64,000 bases of DNA from Prorocentrum cordatum (Eukaryota > Sar > Dinophyceae > Prorocentrales > Prorocentraceae): the NCBI GenBank assembly GCA_963575745.1, contig CAUYUJ010022059.1:1413037-1477036 (forward strand), in the 5' to 3' direction. Below are positions 29,441 through 40,754 of this stretch, piece by piece (the first letter of the stretch is position 1; each line of letters starts with the position of its first letter). A program made the translations under genes and the position numbers. The notes beneath the pieces are model-generated. The model saw only the letters and a program-made list of their open reading frames with translations. It searched no databases and had not been told where the DNA came from.

Positions 29441-30060
29441 CGTACATAAAGTCATATACACATACACCCCCGCATGCATATGTACATACATACATGCATC
29501 CACACATTCATACATCCATACATATAGACATAACTGCATACATACATCACAAAAAAAAAGCTACATACCCACGTACGCATGCACGAACGGACGGCCACAC
29601 CTACATACTTACATGCATACATACTCAGGTACGTGCGCACGTGCGTGCGTGCATGCATACCGGCATCCACCCCTCCATCCATCCATCAATCCATCCATCG
29701 ATCATGATCGATCGATGGATCGATGGATGTATGTATGTATGGGCTTGTGGGTTGCAACCCACAAACCCATACATACATACAAAATTACAAACATGCATAA
29801 GTACGTGCTTGCGTGCGCGCATGCATACATGAATACACGGGCACATACATTCACATGCATGCAGGCATGCAACCATACATACACTTACACACATACATGT
29901 GCACACATAGTTATAGACATATGCAAACATACATGTGCATATATGCATACACACATATATATATAGACACAGCCATGTACACACATACATGCACACATAC
30001 ACATATGTCTGCGCACGTGCACGCATGCACGCACGCGCGCACGCGCGCGCACATTCCGGC
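29441..30060. repeat. (ACAT)n/(GCAT)n microsatellite region
   Basis: Tetranucleotide ACAT, GCAT, ATCC and GATG runs cover both sides of the palindrome at 29729-29780. Confidence 0.9.
29729..29780. repeat. Near-perfect palindrome, 26-bp arms, no loop
   Basis: Left arm 29729-29754 and right arm 29755-29780 are reverse complements with a single mismatch; the centre is GTTG|CAAC. It could extrude as a cruciform. Confidence 0.9.
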
Positions 30061-30419
30061 GGGCCCGCCTAGACCCTGCAAAAAGCTGACACGCCTGCGC
30101 CGCCGCCCTCGTCCACTTCTTCCTCTTGCACCGAATGGGGCGCCTAAGGCGCGGTCGGGGGTCTCGTTCAAATCGCGGGGCATCTGGAACGCTCGACCCC
30201 TTCCCCAGGGACTGGCTCTTCGCCCCACCCGTTCCTGACGGCCCTGGGGCACGAATGCGGCCCCTAGAGGACAATAGCCCGTTGCCTCTTGCTACTGGTG
30301 GTCGTGCATGGGGAGAGGGGGAGGAGAGCGAGTGGTGGCGGCGGATTGTGCGCCAACACGGTCGCCGCAGAGGGCGCCCGCAGAATTGCCATCATCTCCC
30401 CTCGTCCTCGCCCGCGCCC
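30061..30419. other. GC-rich DNA, no gene seen
   Basis: Short open frames on both strands, none with recognisable features. Confidence 0.35.
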
Positions 30420-30850
30420 TCGCCCTGAGGAGGCGGGAGATGAGGGGTCAAAAGGGGAGGCACGGGGGGAGGGTGGGGACGAGGAGGAGGAGGAGGAGGA
30501 GGAGGAAGGGAAGGAGGCGGAGGAGGAGGGCGAGGAGGGGGGAAGGAGGAAGAGGAGGAGGAGGAGGGGCAGGAGGAGTAGAAGGACGAGGAGGAGGACG
30601 AGGAGGGGAGGGAGTTGAGGGGGGGGCGAGAAGGACGACGACGACGAGTAGAAGAAGGATGTCTTTGATGAGGAGGAGGAAAGGAGTAGCAGGATGAGAA
30701 GGATGAAGGGGCGGAGGAAGAGCGGGGGGAGGATGACGGGGGGCAGGGCGAGGAGGAGGAGGAGGCGGAGGAAGAGGAGGATAAGGCGGAGGAAGAGTGG
30801 AGGGGGGCAGAGGAGGAGGAGCAACAGCAGCCGGAGCTTCCTCCTCCTCT
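30420..30850. repeat. (GGA)n purine-rich tract
   Basis: GAGGAGGAGG repeats with CGACGA interruptions. Confidence 0.9.
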
Positions 30851-30974
30851 GCCCGAGAGCGAGGCCCCGACCTTTTCGGTCCTCTCTTACGTTTGCTGTG
30901 CGTGCGCCTCCGTGATGCTTCAGTCGCCGCCACCTCTCGCTCTCCTTCCCCTCTGCCTAGGCCCTAAGCTACAT

Positions 30975-31975
30975 CGATGGACATCGACGGGCGCCGAGGC
31001 GCATCGAGCGACATCGACGGACATCGACGGACACCGAGGGACACCGAGGGACACCGAGAGACATTGAAGGACACCGATGGACACCGACGGACATCGGAAG
31101 ACATCGACGGACACTGAAGGACACCGACGGACATCGAGGGGCACCGACGGACATCCACGGACGCCGAGGGACATCGAGGGACACCGACGGACACCGACGG
31201 ACATCGACGGACATCGACGGACACCGAGGGACACCGAGAGACATTGAAGGACACTGAGGGACACCGAGGGACATCGAGGGACACCGACGGACACTGACGG
31301 ACATCGACGGACACCGAGGGACACTGAGAGACACCGAGAGACATTGAGGGACACCGAGGGACACCGACGGACTCCGACGGACAGCGAGAGACATCGACGG
31401 ACACCGAGGGACACCGACGGACATCGATAGACATCGAAGGACATCGACGGACACCGACGGACATCGACAGACATCGACGGACACCGACGGACACCGACGG
31501 ACACCGACGGACATCGACGGACTCCGATGCACACCGACGGACTCCGACGGACACCGACGGACATCGAGAGACATCGACGGACACCGAGGGACATCGACGG
31601 ACATCGATAGACACCGACGGACATCGACGGACACCGACGGACATCGAGAGACATCGACGGACACCGACGGACATCGAGGGACACCGAGAGACATTCAAAG
31701 ACACTGAGGGACACCGAAGGACATCGACGGACAAGGAGGGACGCCCAGAGATATTTAACCGATGAACACCGAGGACACCGACGGACCCCGAGATGCATGA
31801 AAGGGGCACTGAGGGACACCGATGGACATCGACGAACGTCGACGGACACCGAGGGACACCGAGAGACACTAAGGAGCACTGAGGGACACTGAGGGACACC
31901 GATGGACCTCAAGGGACACCGAGAGACATGGAGGGACACCGTTGGGACCCTAGGGACAACGGTGCACGCGTGTTG
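30975..31975. repeat. Long array of 10-bp units (GGACATCGAC/GGACACCGAG)
   Basis: About 95-100 head-to-tail units of 10 bp (consensus GGACAYCGAS). Ten is not a multiple of three, so every reverse frame reads a ten-residue repeat of RCPSVS type. These long 'ORFs' are a by-product of the array. Confidence 0.95.
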
Positions 31976-32289
31976 GAGCGCCGGCGGATACCCGAAGCCA
32001 TCGAGGGACATCGTGTCTTGACCGATACGCAAGGCCTCCGGCCATGCTCGCCCAATGCCCTGTCCACCTTCACAGTCTCTCGCAGCCGGGCTCCAGCAGA
32101 GCGCGGACGGGGAAGGGAAGGGGGGCTCTGCTTATTGCTCGAGGCTCAGACTCGTTCTGGGGATGGTCGGGGGCCGCTTGGGCCCCTTGGTCACTGGCGG
32201 GCTTGGGGGCCCAAGCGGCCCCCAACCATCGATTAATAAGCGGGCCCCCCAATCGCTCAAGTTGCGCAGACGCGCTCCGATCCGCCGCC

Positions 32290-34905
32290 ATGGACATCAC
32301 CCCCTGGGAGGGGGATGAGCTGCCCAAGAAGCGGGGGCCGAGGCTTGAGTGCAAGAAACGGGCGCCCTTGAAGCCGCGCGACTCGCGGCCCTCGCCCCCG
32401 CCGCTCCACCCTTTCTCCTCCGAGCCCCCCCCCCTTCCGCGATCCGCCTCTTCTTCCCCTCTTTTCCATTCTTGTTCTCGTCGTCTTGCTGCTGCTGCTG
32501 CTCCTCCTCCTCCTCATCCTCATCCACCCCCGTTCCCCCGTATTCTCCTTATCTTCCTGCTCCTGCTTCTGCTGCTGATGCTGCTACTCCTCCTTCTGCC
32601 CCCCTGCCCTTACACCTTTCCATACTCCTCTTCCTCGTTCACCTTCTCGTCCTCCCTCCTCTTCCTCCTCCTCCTCCCCCCCCTCGCCCTCCTCGTTTTC
32701 TCATCCTCCTCCCCCCCGTCTTCCAACGGGGGCCGCAAGTCGCGTGGCTTCGAAGGCTGACGCGTTTGTTGTGCGTTCGTAGGAGCAAGAGAGACAAGAC
32801 TTTCGTCAAGAACAGGGGCAAAATGCCCCGGCGGCACCTCAAAGCGCACCAGAAGAACAGGTTGCAGCTCGACGCGAACGGCCGCGATTTCGTGCAGACG
32901 TACAGGGGCTCACAGACTCTCAAGGTGTACCCCGTCCTCTTCATCCTCCTCGTACTTCCTTCCTTCCCCATCGGGTGGAAGAAAGCTGGGGGCCCCCCCC
33001 CTTTTCCCCGCCTGGTACCGCAGCGGTCTCTTAGGGGACCTCTCGTGGGCCTCGACCTCCAACACTCCGACCGAAATAAACAAGAGGAGGAAAAGGTGGG
33101 GGAGGTGGGAGGTGGAGGGGGCGGCGGCGGGTGCGTCCTCGTGGAAACCCAGGGGGATCATGCAGGAGTCCTGCGCGGGAAGGGGGCGGCGGGCTCCTCC
33201 CCCCCCCCTCGTCTTCGCCTCCTCCTCCTGATTCTGTGATCCCGATCCTCCTCGAACCTCCGACGTCGCGACTTCCTCGCAATGCAGACCCCGTGGAACT
33301 ATCGACCCCACCCCAGGGGATTGGCCCCGGATCACTTTCCGGCGGCGCTGGGGCCCGAAGACGCCCCCTGGATCAACAGCCCTGGAATTGAACAGATCAC
33401 GACGTCGGAGGTCTCAGGAGGACTGGGATTACAGAAGCGGGAGCATTGTTGGCCGCAGCATAATCAGCAGAGGTTGGCAAGGACCAGGACGTAAGTCGAG
33501 CAGGGGGACGAGAAGGAAAAGGAGGGGGAGGAGGAGGAAGAGGAGGGGGTATATGTTCACCCTGAACGTCAAGAGGGACATGAGAGCTCTCTGGGATAAG
33601 GCTGACCGCTGCTTCGGGTCCGCAGGCATCATCCTGCGGGCTCGCAAGAGCATGTGGTCAGCGGGGTTCCCCGCACACGTGTCCTAAATCAAGAGCCCCG
33701 GCAGTAGGCTTTGAACCGGCAGTAGGCTTTTTCCCCGCACACGTGTCCTAAGTCAGGGGGTAACAAATGCAGGTTCAAGGTTTGCTCTGGCGCCTCGAAG
33801 TCTGCCGGATGTTCCAATCTTCCCCTTCTCTTGAGGTCTGAGTCGTCCTCGGAGGGGGAGTGGCTGAGCAAGCCTCAGCTCATGGGCGTCTTCAAGGATG
33901 AGGCGCGCGTCGACACGTATGCCAAGTTCTGCGCCAGGAACCACATGAAGAAGAGGGACCTGAAGCGGCAGTGCATCGTGTACTTCTACACTCGCAAGCT
34001 CGAGCGACATGGCACGAGGCACCAGGGGTGCGCGAATGCCCAACTCGTTCATTGCACGTTTGGCGCCCAGTGTCCCTGATCTTACCCAGTCATTAAAGTA
34101 TCGGGGCCACGGGCGGTGGGCGCGCACTGACGAGGAGCGGGGCAGCGCTCTCTGGTCCCAGGAAGCAGACGGACTTAACCGTGGAGGGCAATATCGGCCA
34201 GCAGGGCGCCGAGGAGCAGGACAGCGACAAGGGCGCCATTGAGGAGCTCGAGGCTGAGTCCGACGAGGGCACCGGCTCGGACGACTCGAGCAGCGAGGGC
34301 GGCACGAACGCTGAGCACAAGGAGAAGGTCAAGGTCGACGACGACAAAAAAAACGGAGTTCAAGCAGCAGCGACGAGCCACCAACGAAAAAGAAAAAGAC
34401 TTCCAAGAAAGATGACGACGACTCTGACACTGACAACAGAAAAAGGAAGACTAAGAAGAAGAAGTCTAGTAAGAAGTCGAAGGATGACAGTTCGAGCGAT
34501 TCAAATGAGAAGAATGACAAAGCCAAGAACAAGGATAAGAAAAAGGATAAGGAGAAGGAAAAGAAAAAGTCGAAGGATAAGAAAAAAGCAAAAGACAAGG
34601 ACAAGGATAAGGACAAGGACGCTGGAAAAGATAAGGACAAGGATAAGGGCAAGGATAAGAAAAAGGAGAAGGGCAAGGATAAGAAAAAGGATAAGGACAA
34701 GGACAGCTCCAGCACCAGTTCGAGCGACTCGTCGGCGGAGGAGGTGGAGGTCGCGCAGGCAGCGCCAAAAAAGCCAAAGGCAAAGGCAAAGCCAAAGGCT
34801 AAAGGAAAGGGAAAGAAGCCCTTCAAGGCCCCGTGGAAGGCGTCCTTCGACGAGCAGCCTGCGGAGAAGAAGGAGAAGAAGAACAAGAAGAAAAAGAAGA
34901 AGGCT
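32290..34905 (+). CDS. Multi-exon gene for a highly charged Lys/Asp/Ser-rich protein
   Basis: Exons 32290-32372 (MDITPWEGDELPKKRGPR...), 32783-32924 (SKRDKTFVKNRGKMPRRH...) and 33288-33490 (TPWNYRPHPRGLAPDHFP...) join in phase; donors are GC, GT and GTAAGT and acceptors are AG. A fourth exon is likely near 33550-33670 (FTLNVKRDMRALWDKADRCF) and a fifth near 33840-34030 (WLSKPQLMGVFKDEARVD, FCARNHMKKRDLKRQ). The sixth starts at 34162 after CCCAG (KQTDLTVEGNIGQQG), is acidic, then becomes a long Lys-Asp/Lys-Glu domain (DKDKDKDKD, KKPKAKAKPKAKGKGKK) ending near 34905. An A8 run at 34346-34353 marks a one-base frame change between the acidic and basic parts. No family recognised; composition suggests a nuclear or RNA-associated protein. 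Confidence 0.5.
33665..33752 (+). repeat. Short direct repeats near exon 4
   Basis: CCCCGCACACGTGTCCTAA occurs at about 33670-33688 and 33734-33752, and GGCAGTAGGCTTT twice between them. They may be a local duplication at an intron edge. Confidence 0.7.
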
Positions 34906-34909
34906 GACA

Positions 34910-35120
34910 GAGGAGGAGGAGGAGGAGGAGAAGGCGGACAAGGACGAGAACGAGGGGGAGGGGAGGGGGACACAAGAGGAGGGGGGAGGGCGATGATAGG
35001 GACGAGGGTGATAGGGGGGACGAGGGACAGGAGGGGGATGATGAGTAGACGAATGGGAGGGGAGGACATGGGGGGCGACGGTCGAGACGACGAGGGCAAG
35101 GGCGACGGTTGAGGGGGAAA
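34910..35120. repeat. Purine-rich (GGA)n tract, probable intron start
   Basis: GGAGGAGGAGG and GGGGAGG follow the Lys-rich exon. Confidence 0.6.
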
Positions 35121-35149
35121 GAGCACGGGGAAAAAGGAACAGGAACAGG

Positions 35150-35420
35150 AAAAGGATGATGATAATCATGATGGTGAGGATGCTGATGATGACGATGACG
35201 ACGATGACAATGACGATGACGATCATGATGATGATGATGCTGATGATTATGGTAATGATGCAGATAACGATGATGATGATTATGATGATGTGGATGATGA
35301 TATTGGGATGATTGTGATGATGAAGGGTGGGGATGAGGATTGCCGACGACGGCGACGATGACGACGCCGACGGCGACGACGACGGCGAGGATAATGATGA
35401 TGAGGAGGAGGAGGAGGAGG
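35150..35420. repeat. (GAT)n / GACGAT microsatellite
   Basis: Interrupted GATGATGAT and GACGACG runs. Confidence 0.9.
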
Positions 35421-35540
35421 ATGCGAAGGAGGGTGGGCGACGAGATGGAGGATGGATGTTCGAGGGGGACGAGGGGGGGGGAGGAGAAGGAGGAGGAGGA
35501 TAAGGGGGGGGGGAGGAGGAGGAGCAGGAGGAAGAGAGCT

Positions 35541-35677
35541 GGCTCGGGTGTACCCAGGCTTCGTCATCGTCGAGCTCGTGAGGCAGGCCGTCGACCGTCC
35601 GACCTGCATCCTCAGCACGGGAACCGAGCTGCTGATGGCGAGCCGCGCCCCGCCGCCTGGGGACCGAGCTGCTGCTG
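35541..35677 (+). other. Candidate exon, possibly of the charged-protein gene
   Basis: The frame ELARVYPGFVIVELVRQAV and PTCILSTGTELLMAS is protein-like and ends at CTGCTG|GTGAGC, a good donor. A 31-bp direct repeat (GACCGAGCTGCTG..) overlaps its end. Confidence 0.35.
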
Positions 35678-35750
35678 GTGAGCCGCGCCCTCGTTTGCGA
35701 ATCGCGGTGGGAGGGCATTTGCCCGCCGTGTTTCTGGTAACCTTGTGCTC

Positions 35751-36179
35751 AGGGTCTCGAGGAATATCTGTTGAGGGCGACTTTTGGGGGCCTCTTGGGA
35801 GCTCTTGGGGGAGTCTTGGAGCTTTCTGGGGGCCTCTTGAGGGCCCCATTTGTGCTTCCTGCTTCCTGCGGGCCTCTTGGGGGCTTCAATCTCGGGGCCT
35901 CCTAGGACCTAGGATGGGCTTCTCGGGGCCGAGGGCTGGGTTTCCCGTCGGGTGCCCTTCTTGGAACTGTCTCGGGGGCTTCTTGGGCCGTCTTGGAAGG
36001 CTCTTGGGCCGTCTTGGGGCCCTCTTGGGAGTGCTCTTGGAGGCCTATCTTGGGCCGTCGGGAAGCTATCCCGGGCGTCCTGGACCGATCGGTCGGCGTC
36101 GGTGGCAAGCCCCAAAGAGGGGGTCCAGGCTCAATAGGAATTCTTGTTGACCCCACTCCGTGCAGGGGCACGGTGGCGG
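35751..36179 (+). repeat. Satellite block (GGCCTCTTGGG type) with defined ends
   Basis: The left end AGGGTCTCGAGGAATATCT and right end 36153-36179 (26 of 27 bases equal to 2236-2262) match the block in the DNMT locus. The interior is degenerate GGGGCCTCTTGGG units. Confidence 0.75.
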
Positions 36180-36959
36180 GCAGATGTGGAGCAACCAGCG
36201 CGGGGCGCTGGCGGTTTTCAAACATTGCGCTCTTGAACTGTCTCGGAGGGCCTCCAGACGTTGAAAATCCACGCCTCTGATCCCGGGAGCACGCAGGAAC
36301 GCTCAAAAGATTTGAATATGTGGATCCCAACCCTGCAAATAGTACGATGGGGTCGAATGCGAGGCCTCGAGACATGGCGCCGGCTGCATATATTGCCCAT
36401 CACCCTGTGAAGCGTTTAATACAGCGCTGCTGGCGCAGGCTGTTGGACCTCGAGTCGACGGCAGGCCGCCGACTTGGAATCAGTTGTCCTCCTCTTCCTC
36501 CTCATCCTTTTCCTCCTCCGCCTCCTTTTCCTCCCCCCCCTCTTCCTCCCCCTCCTACTCTTCCCCCATCCCCTTCCTCCGGCCCCCCTGAAGAATCAAG
36601 AGGGCTGGATACTGGAGGAGGGGGGGGGGAAGACGAGAGGGGGGGAGGGAAGAGGTAGGAGGAATACGAGCAAGGAGCCGCGCGAATGCTCAGGACATCC
36701 GGACATCCGACGACTCGGCACTTTCGAATCTCAGGCCCCTGGATCTCTCGACCTCACTCCCCTAACAAACACACTAGCGCCTGGCGCCCCTGCCGCTGCA
36801 GCCCCACATGAGGGCTGGGCGGCGGGGGCCCAGCCCCCGCCGCTGCAGCTCCCGAGAAACCCCAAGGGCCCCCCAGAGGTCCACTGCAGGCCCCAGACCC
36901 ACAAAACTAAGAAGCCCCAAAGTAGCGCTCGGCCCAAGTTTCTGTGGCGATCAGTCGCC
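36180..36959. other. Mixed DNA with CT/GA tracts, no gene seen
   Basis: 36485-36580 is pyrimidine-rich and 36615-36660 purine-rich. The frame before 36960 is open but repetitive. Confidence 0.4.
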
Positions 36960-37926
36960 ATGGCAAGCAAGTCCGACTCGACAGCCGTCAGGCGCCACGC
37001 GCGCGCCAAGCTCGCCAGCCGCTCCATTGGGCTTCTCGGGCGCAAGGGGATCGAACCATGGAGAAGCATCGCCCCGGCCGCGGTGGCCGCGGGGACCACT
37101 GGTTCCAATGACCCTGGCAGGGATCTCCGCAACATGCTGCTGTCGCTGTTTTTCAGTGGCGCTATGACGTCGCACAGGTGGCTATACGCTCAAGGAGCAC
37201 TAGCGAGGAGGAGAGGAATAACTAGAGGATGAGGTGGAGAGAGGAGGAACGAGGAGAGAGGAGGAACGAGGGAGGAATCGGGGGAGGATATGTTTGTCAA
37301 GGTTGGTGAGATTGTGCCGTTTGATTACACTGGCTGGCGGCCGTGGAGTTGAGAAGTTCTCGAAAGACCTGGTTCACTCCAAAAACAGTGCGAGAGCTAT
37401 TGACAGTGTGGTTGGGACTGATGATGTCAAACGCGAGCTGCTTGAGTATATATGTGTTCCTCTACGGGCGTCGAAAGCAAGACGGTCGAAGTTGGAAGAG
37501 ATTCCTTTCATGCCGTTTCACGAGGTCATGAGCCGCCAATTTGAATCGGACCCCGACTCTTTTCTCAGACACAAGTCCGACCCATCGCTCTGCTGCAGCA
37601 ATTTTTACCAGCATGCAGTCGTTAAGACATACGGGCCAGATCGGTGCATACCAGTACGCCTCTTTGCTGACTATGCAAAACTTGACAACCAAGTGTCGAA
37701 CCTCAACATTCCATGGCTCATCGCCGCCCGCCTGCCCGAGAAACTTGCGGAGGTCAGCCGAAGGCCCCAGTGGCGCAACCCGCACGGGCCCCCCATGCTG
37801 GAGAAACTGCGCCTGGATCTAGGTCGGGGCCCCGAAATCCTTTCAGACGGCCCAAGACGGCCCAGAATCACCGAAACATCAGCCAAGAGGTTCTGGATGA
37901 GCCTTCGCTGCAGGGAAACAATTTAA
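36960..37926 (+). CDS. Transposase-like protein, N-terminal part
   Basis: From ATG 36960 a frame reads MASKSDSTAVRRHARAK and DPGRDLRNMLLSLFFSG. A second segment follows near 37289 (MFVKVGEIVPFDYTGWRPW). After a frame change near 37340 the main frame continues to 37926 (VEKFSKDLVHSKNSARAI, YICVPLRAS, EIPFMPFHEVMSRQFESDP, CCSNFYQHAVVKTYGPDRC, IPVRLFADYAKLDNQ). I recall this order (PFHE motif, then P-V-x-L-F/Y-x-D) from an expanded dinoflagellate family with TNP2/CACTA-like transposase features. The last codons (RRPRITETSAKRF) may be read-through. It could be the 5' part of the gene continued at 41551. Confidence 0.5.
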
Positions 37927-37989
37927 CCCCATTGCGAGGCAGGGCATTGCAGATTGCGGCATCGAGCATCACCATGCACAGCGCCACTC

Positions 37990-38330
37990 GCCAACCCGCG
38001 GCGAGAGCAGCAACGCACATGTTGGGCTGTTTTTCTTTCGGCAACTTGGGCCGTCTTGGGTTAGGCCGCATCGGGCCGTCTTGGGTTAGGCCTCTTGGGC
38101 TGCCTTGCCTCCCCGGCCCACGCCTGGGAAAGGTTCCGCCGCCGCGGGGCGGAATGCCCGAGCTCTGCCCGCTCGGCTTTCCCAGGGCCCGGGCCAACGT
38201 TGCGTGGACATGGAGTCGGCCTTGCCTCATCACATCGCCATCGCCATCACCATCACCGTCGTCATCATCATCGCCCGAATGCCGCGAGAGTGGCAACGTT
38301 CGCCGGCGTCTCCGCCACGCATCTCGGCAC
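37990..38330. other. GC-rich DNA with short satellite and (ATC)n
   Basis: 38038-38110 holds a few GGGCCGTCTTGGG satellite units; 38223-38280 is an ATC/ACC microsatellite. No gene seen. Confidence 0.5.
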
Positions 38331-38470
38331 ACCGCTCACGCCTTGAGTTGCCCCGTGCTGGGCCCCGCCAAAGGCCCCGCTGCGAGCGCTCGCGTGCGCC
38401 CCCGCCACCTAATTCGGAACGCCCCATTACGCGTTTCGTGGTTCCACCGAATTCCTTGCGCTTGCTCGAC
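38331..38470 (+). repeat. Dispersed ~100-bp repeat, copy 1
   Basis: Contains CGCGTGCGCCCCCGCCACCT and CGTTTCGTGGTTCCACCG. Other copies are 40385-40560 (reverse), 40755-41010 (two to three tandem units), 44095-44410 (three to four units) and 48560-48645. Confidence 0.6.
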
Positions 38471-38631
38471 GTAGTGCGACGGCGGTCGCGCGCAAGCCAG
38501 GCGCCTCTCTCGGGCCCCCCCGCTCCTTGCGGGGCGCGCGCTGGAGTTTTCGCCCGCGTGCCAAAGTAGGAGCATTGAGGCCCAGTCCCTCGCTGGGGCA
38601 CCCTCCGCTCCTTATGCCGCGCGGTTCGGGG

Positions 38632-38726
38632 CTCGCTGGCCCGACGCACATGTCGGGCCAGCGAGGCCAGGCGCGACATATATGTCGGGCGCGACCGCCG
38701 TTGTATTATAATGAAACGGTGGTCGC
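38632..38726. repeat. Cluster of three hairpins
   Basis: 38632-38665 has a perfect 14-bp stem with a 6-nt loop. 38674-38687 is the palindrome CGACATATATGTCG. 38691-38726 has a 12-bp stem with one mismatch and a 12-nt AT-rich loop (GTATTATAATGA). Confidence 0.75.
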
Positions 38727-38789
38727 GTTAAGGCCCAGCTCATGTCTCGGGCCCCCATCGCTCCTTGCGGGGGCGCGCGCGAGAGGAGT

Positions 38790-40240
38790 TGCTGCAGCGT
38801 CCACAATCGAAAACTCGCCATGTTGGCTTGGAAACTGACAGTACCCCCGCAGCGGTGACCGATCGGACTCCAAGTTGACATGGCTTATTGCGCATGTTCT
38901 CTGTCGCTGGCAGCACCCCGCAGGCGCGCGCGCGCGCCCCGCCCCCCCCGCCGCCCCTGAGGGGGCCCTGTATTAACCACAATCGAAAAGTCGCCATGTT
39001 AGCTTGGAAACTGAAGTGAACCCTTAGCGGTGGCCGACCGGACTTCTAAATTAACTTCGCTGCTTGCGCATGTTATCCGCCGACCCCGCGCGCGGGCGCG
39101 CGCGCGCGTCGCGTCCGCCCGCGAGGAGGTTCTGTTTCGCCCGCACTCGAAAAGTCTCCATGTTGGCCTGGGAACTAATGTGAGCCCGCAGCGGTGACCG
39201 ATCTGACTTCAAAATTAATGGAGCTTCTTGCGCATGTGATATGTCATGGGCAGTGCGCCCGCCCGTGACGAGTTTTCTGCGATATTCCAAAACCGCGAAG
39301 CCGCCATGTTGGCTTGGAAACCCAAGTGAACCCTTAGCGGTGGCCGATCGGCTTCCTAAGTTCGAACAGCGTCTTGCGCATGTTCTCTGTCGCGGCCTGC
39401 GCAGACCCCGAGCGCGCGTCGGCGCGCGCGTCTGGCCGCGAGGAGTTTCTGCATTGTCCACAACCGAAACGCCCCCATGTTGCGATGGCCTCTTGCGCAT
39501 GGCATTTGCCGCGGGCGTTGCAGACCCCGCACGCGCGCGCGCCCGCCCGTGATGAGTTTCGCCTTGCAGGCCTGGAAATTAAAGTGCTGCCTTAGCGGTG
39601 GCCGATCGGATTGCCAACTTCGCATAGCTTCCTGCGCGCGTTCTCGGTCTTGGGCAATTAATGCGGACCCCGCGCGCGCGCGCCCGTGAGGAGTTTCTGT
39701 ATTGCCCACAATCGAAACATCGCCAAGTTGGCCTGGAAACTAAAGTAACACCTCAGCGGTGACCGATCGGACTTCCAAGTTAACATAGCTTCTTGCGCAT
39801 GTGGTCTGCAGTGTGCAGCGCAGACCCAGCGCGCGCGCCCCGTGAGGAGTTTCTGCATGGTCCACAGTCGAAGCGTCGCCATGTTGGCCTGGAAACTAAA
39901 ACGCGCCCTTAGCGGTGACCGATCGAACCTCAAAGTTAACATAGCTTCTCGCGCATAATCTCTGTCATGGGCAGCGCGTGCCCCGCGCGCGCGCGCCCCG
40001 CCCCCCCGCCCGCGAGGAGTTTCTGTAGCGCCCACAATCGAAAAGTCGCCATGTTGGCCTGGGAACTAACAGTGAACTCTCAGCGGCGACCGATCTGATT
40101 TCCAAGTGAACACAGCTTCTTGCACATGTTCTCTGTCGTGGGCAGTGCAGACCACGCGCTCGCCCGACACGATCGAACAGTTCCCATGTTGGCCTGGAAG
40201 CTAAAGTGCGCCCTTAGCGGTGACCGATCGGATTTCCGGT
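38790..40240. repeat. ~150-bp tandem satellite, about 10 diverged units
   Basis: Each unit contains CGCCATGTTGGCCTGGAAAC, then TTAGCGGTGACCGATCGGA, then TAGCTTCTTGCGCATG, then a GCGCGCGCGC run and GAGGAGTTTCTG. Core positions are near 38819, 38996, 39158, 39304, 39475, 39567, 39723, 39880, 40050 and 40183. Confidence 0.88.
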
Positions 40241-40384
40241 GGTTTGGCAGAAGGGACGGTGGTCGAATCGCAAGAGCATATGGCTGCGGAGCGCCGCTAG
40301 AAAAAGGGCCCGTACGTTCCTGCGGACGTCGTGGACCCTCCTTGGGGGAAAAACAGATTCGCCCCTTACTTATCGTTCATTAGA

Positions 40385-40560
40385 TTAGGCCAGCGACTGC
40401 ATGGGGCCGCGAAGCGTGCGAGCGGCGTGCCAAAGTGGGCGGCGGGGGAGCAAACGCGCCCACTTGAGCTTCCAGTGGGGCTCCCTATGGGGGCATGGCG
40501 CGGGACGCGTGGGGGCGTGCCGAAATATATGGCGGGGGCGCATGGGAACGCCCCCGCTGG
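40385..40560 (-). repeat. Dispersed ~100-bp repeat, reverse copy
   Basis: Reverse-oriented relatives of the repeat (GGCGGGGGCGCATG, GCCCCACTGGAAGCTC on the complementary strand). About two units. Confidence 0.55.
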
Positions 40561-40754
40561 GGCCTTCTTGGGGCCTCGCCCCTTAGACCAGCCGCCCTCG
40601 TTGACCAAGCGAACCCGCGCGTCCAAACTCGGGGGGGGGGGGGGGAGGGGCGTGGAGGGCTCGCCGCCAAAAAGGCCAAGGAACGCATGTAAACCTAACG
40701 AATGACCGAACTCTTTTGGAAACACATAAATGTCCTTATCCAGGCCGCTCACTG

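Noticed and set aside
30920-32032. Three long minus-strand ORFs of RCPSVS-type repeats
   Set aside because: They are produced by the 10-bp DNA array read in each frame; composition follows the repeat and all three frames are open together.
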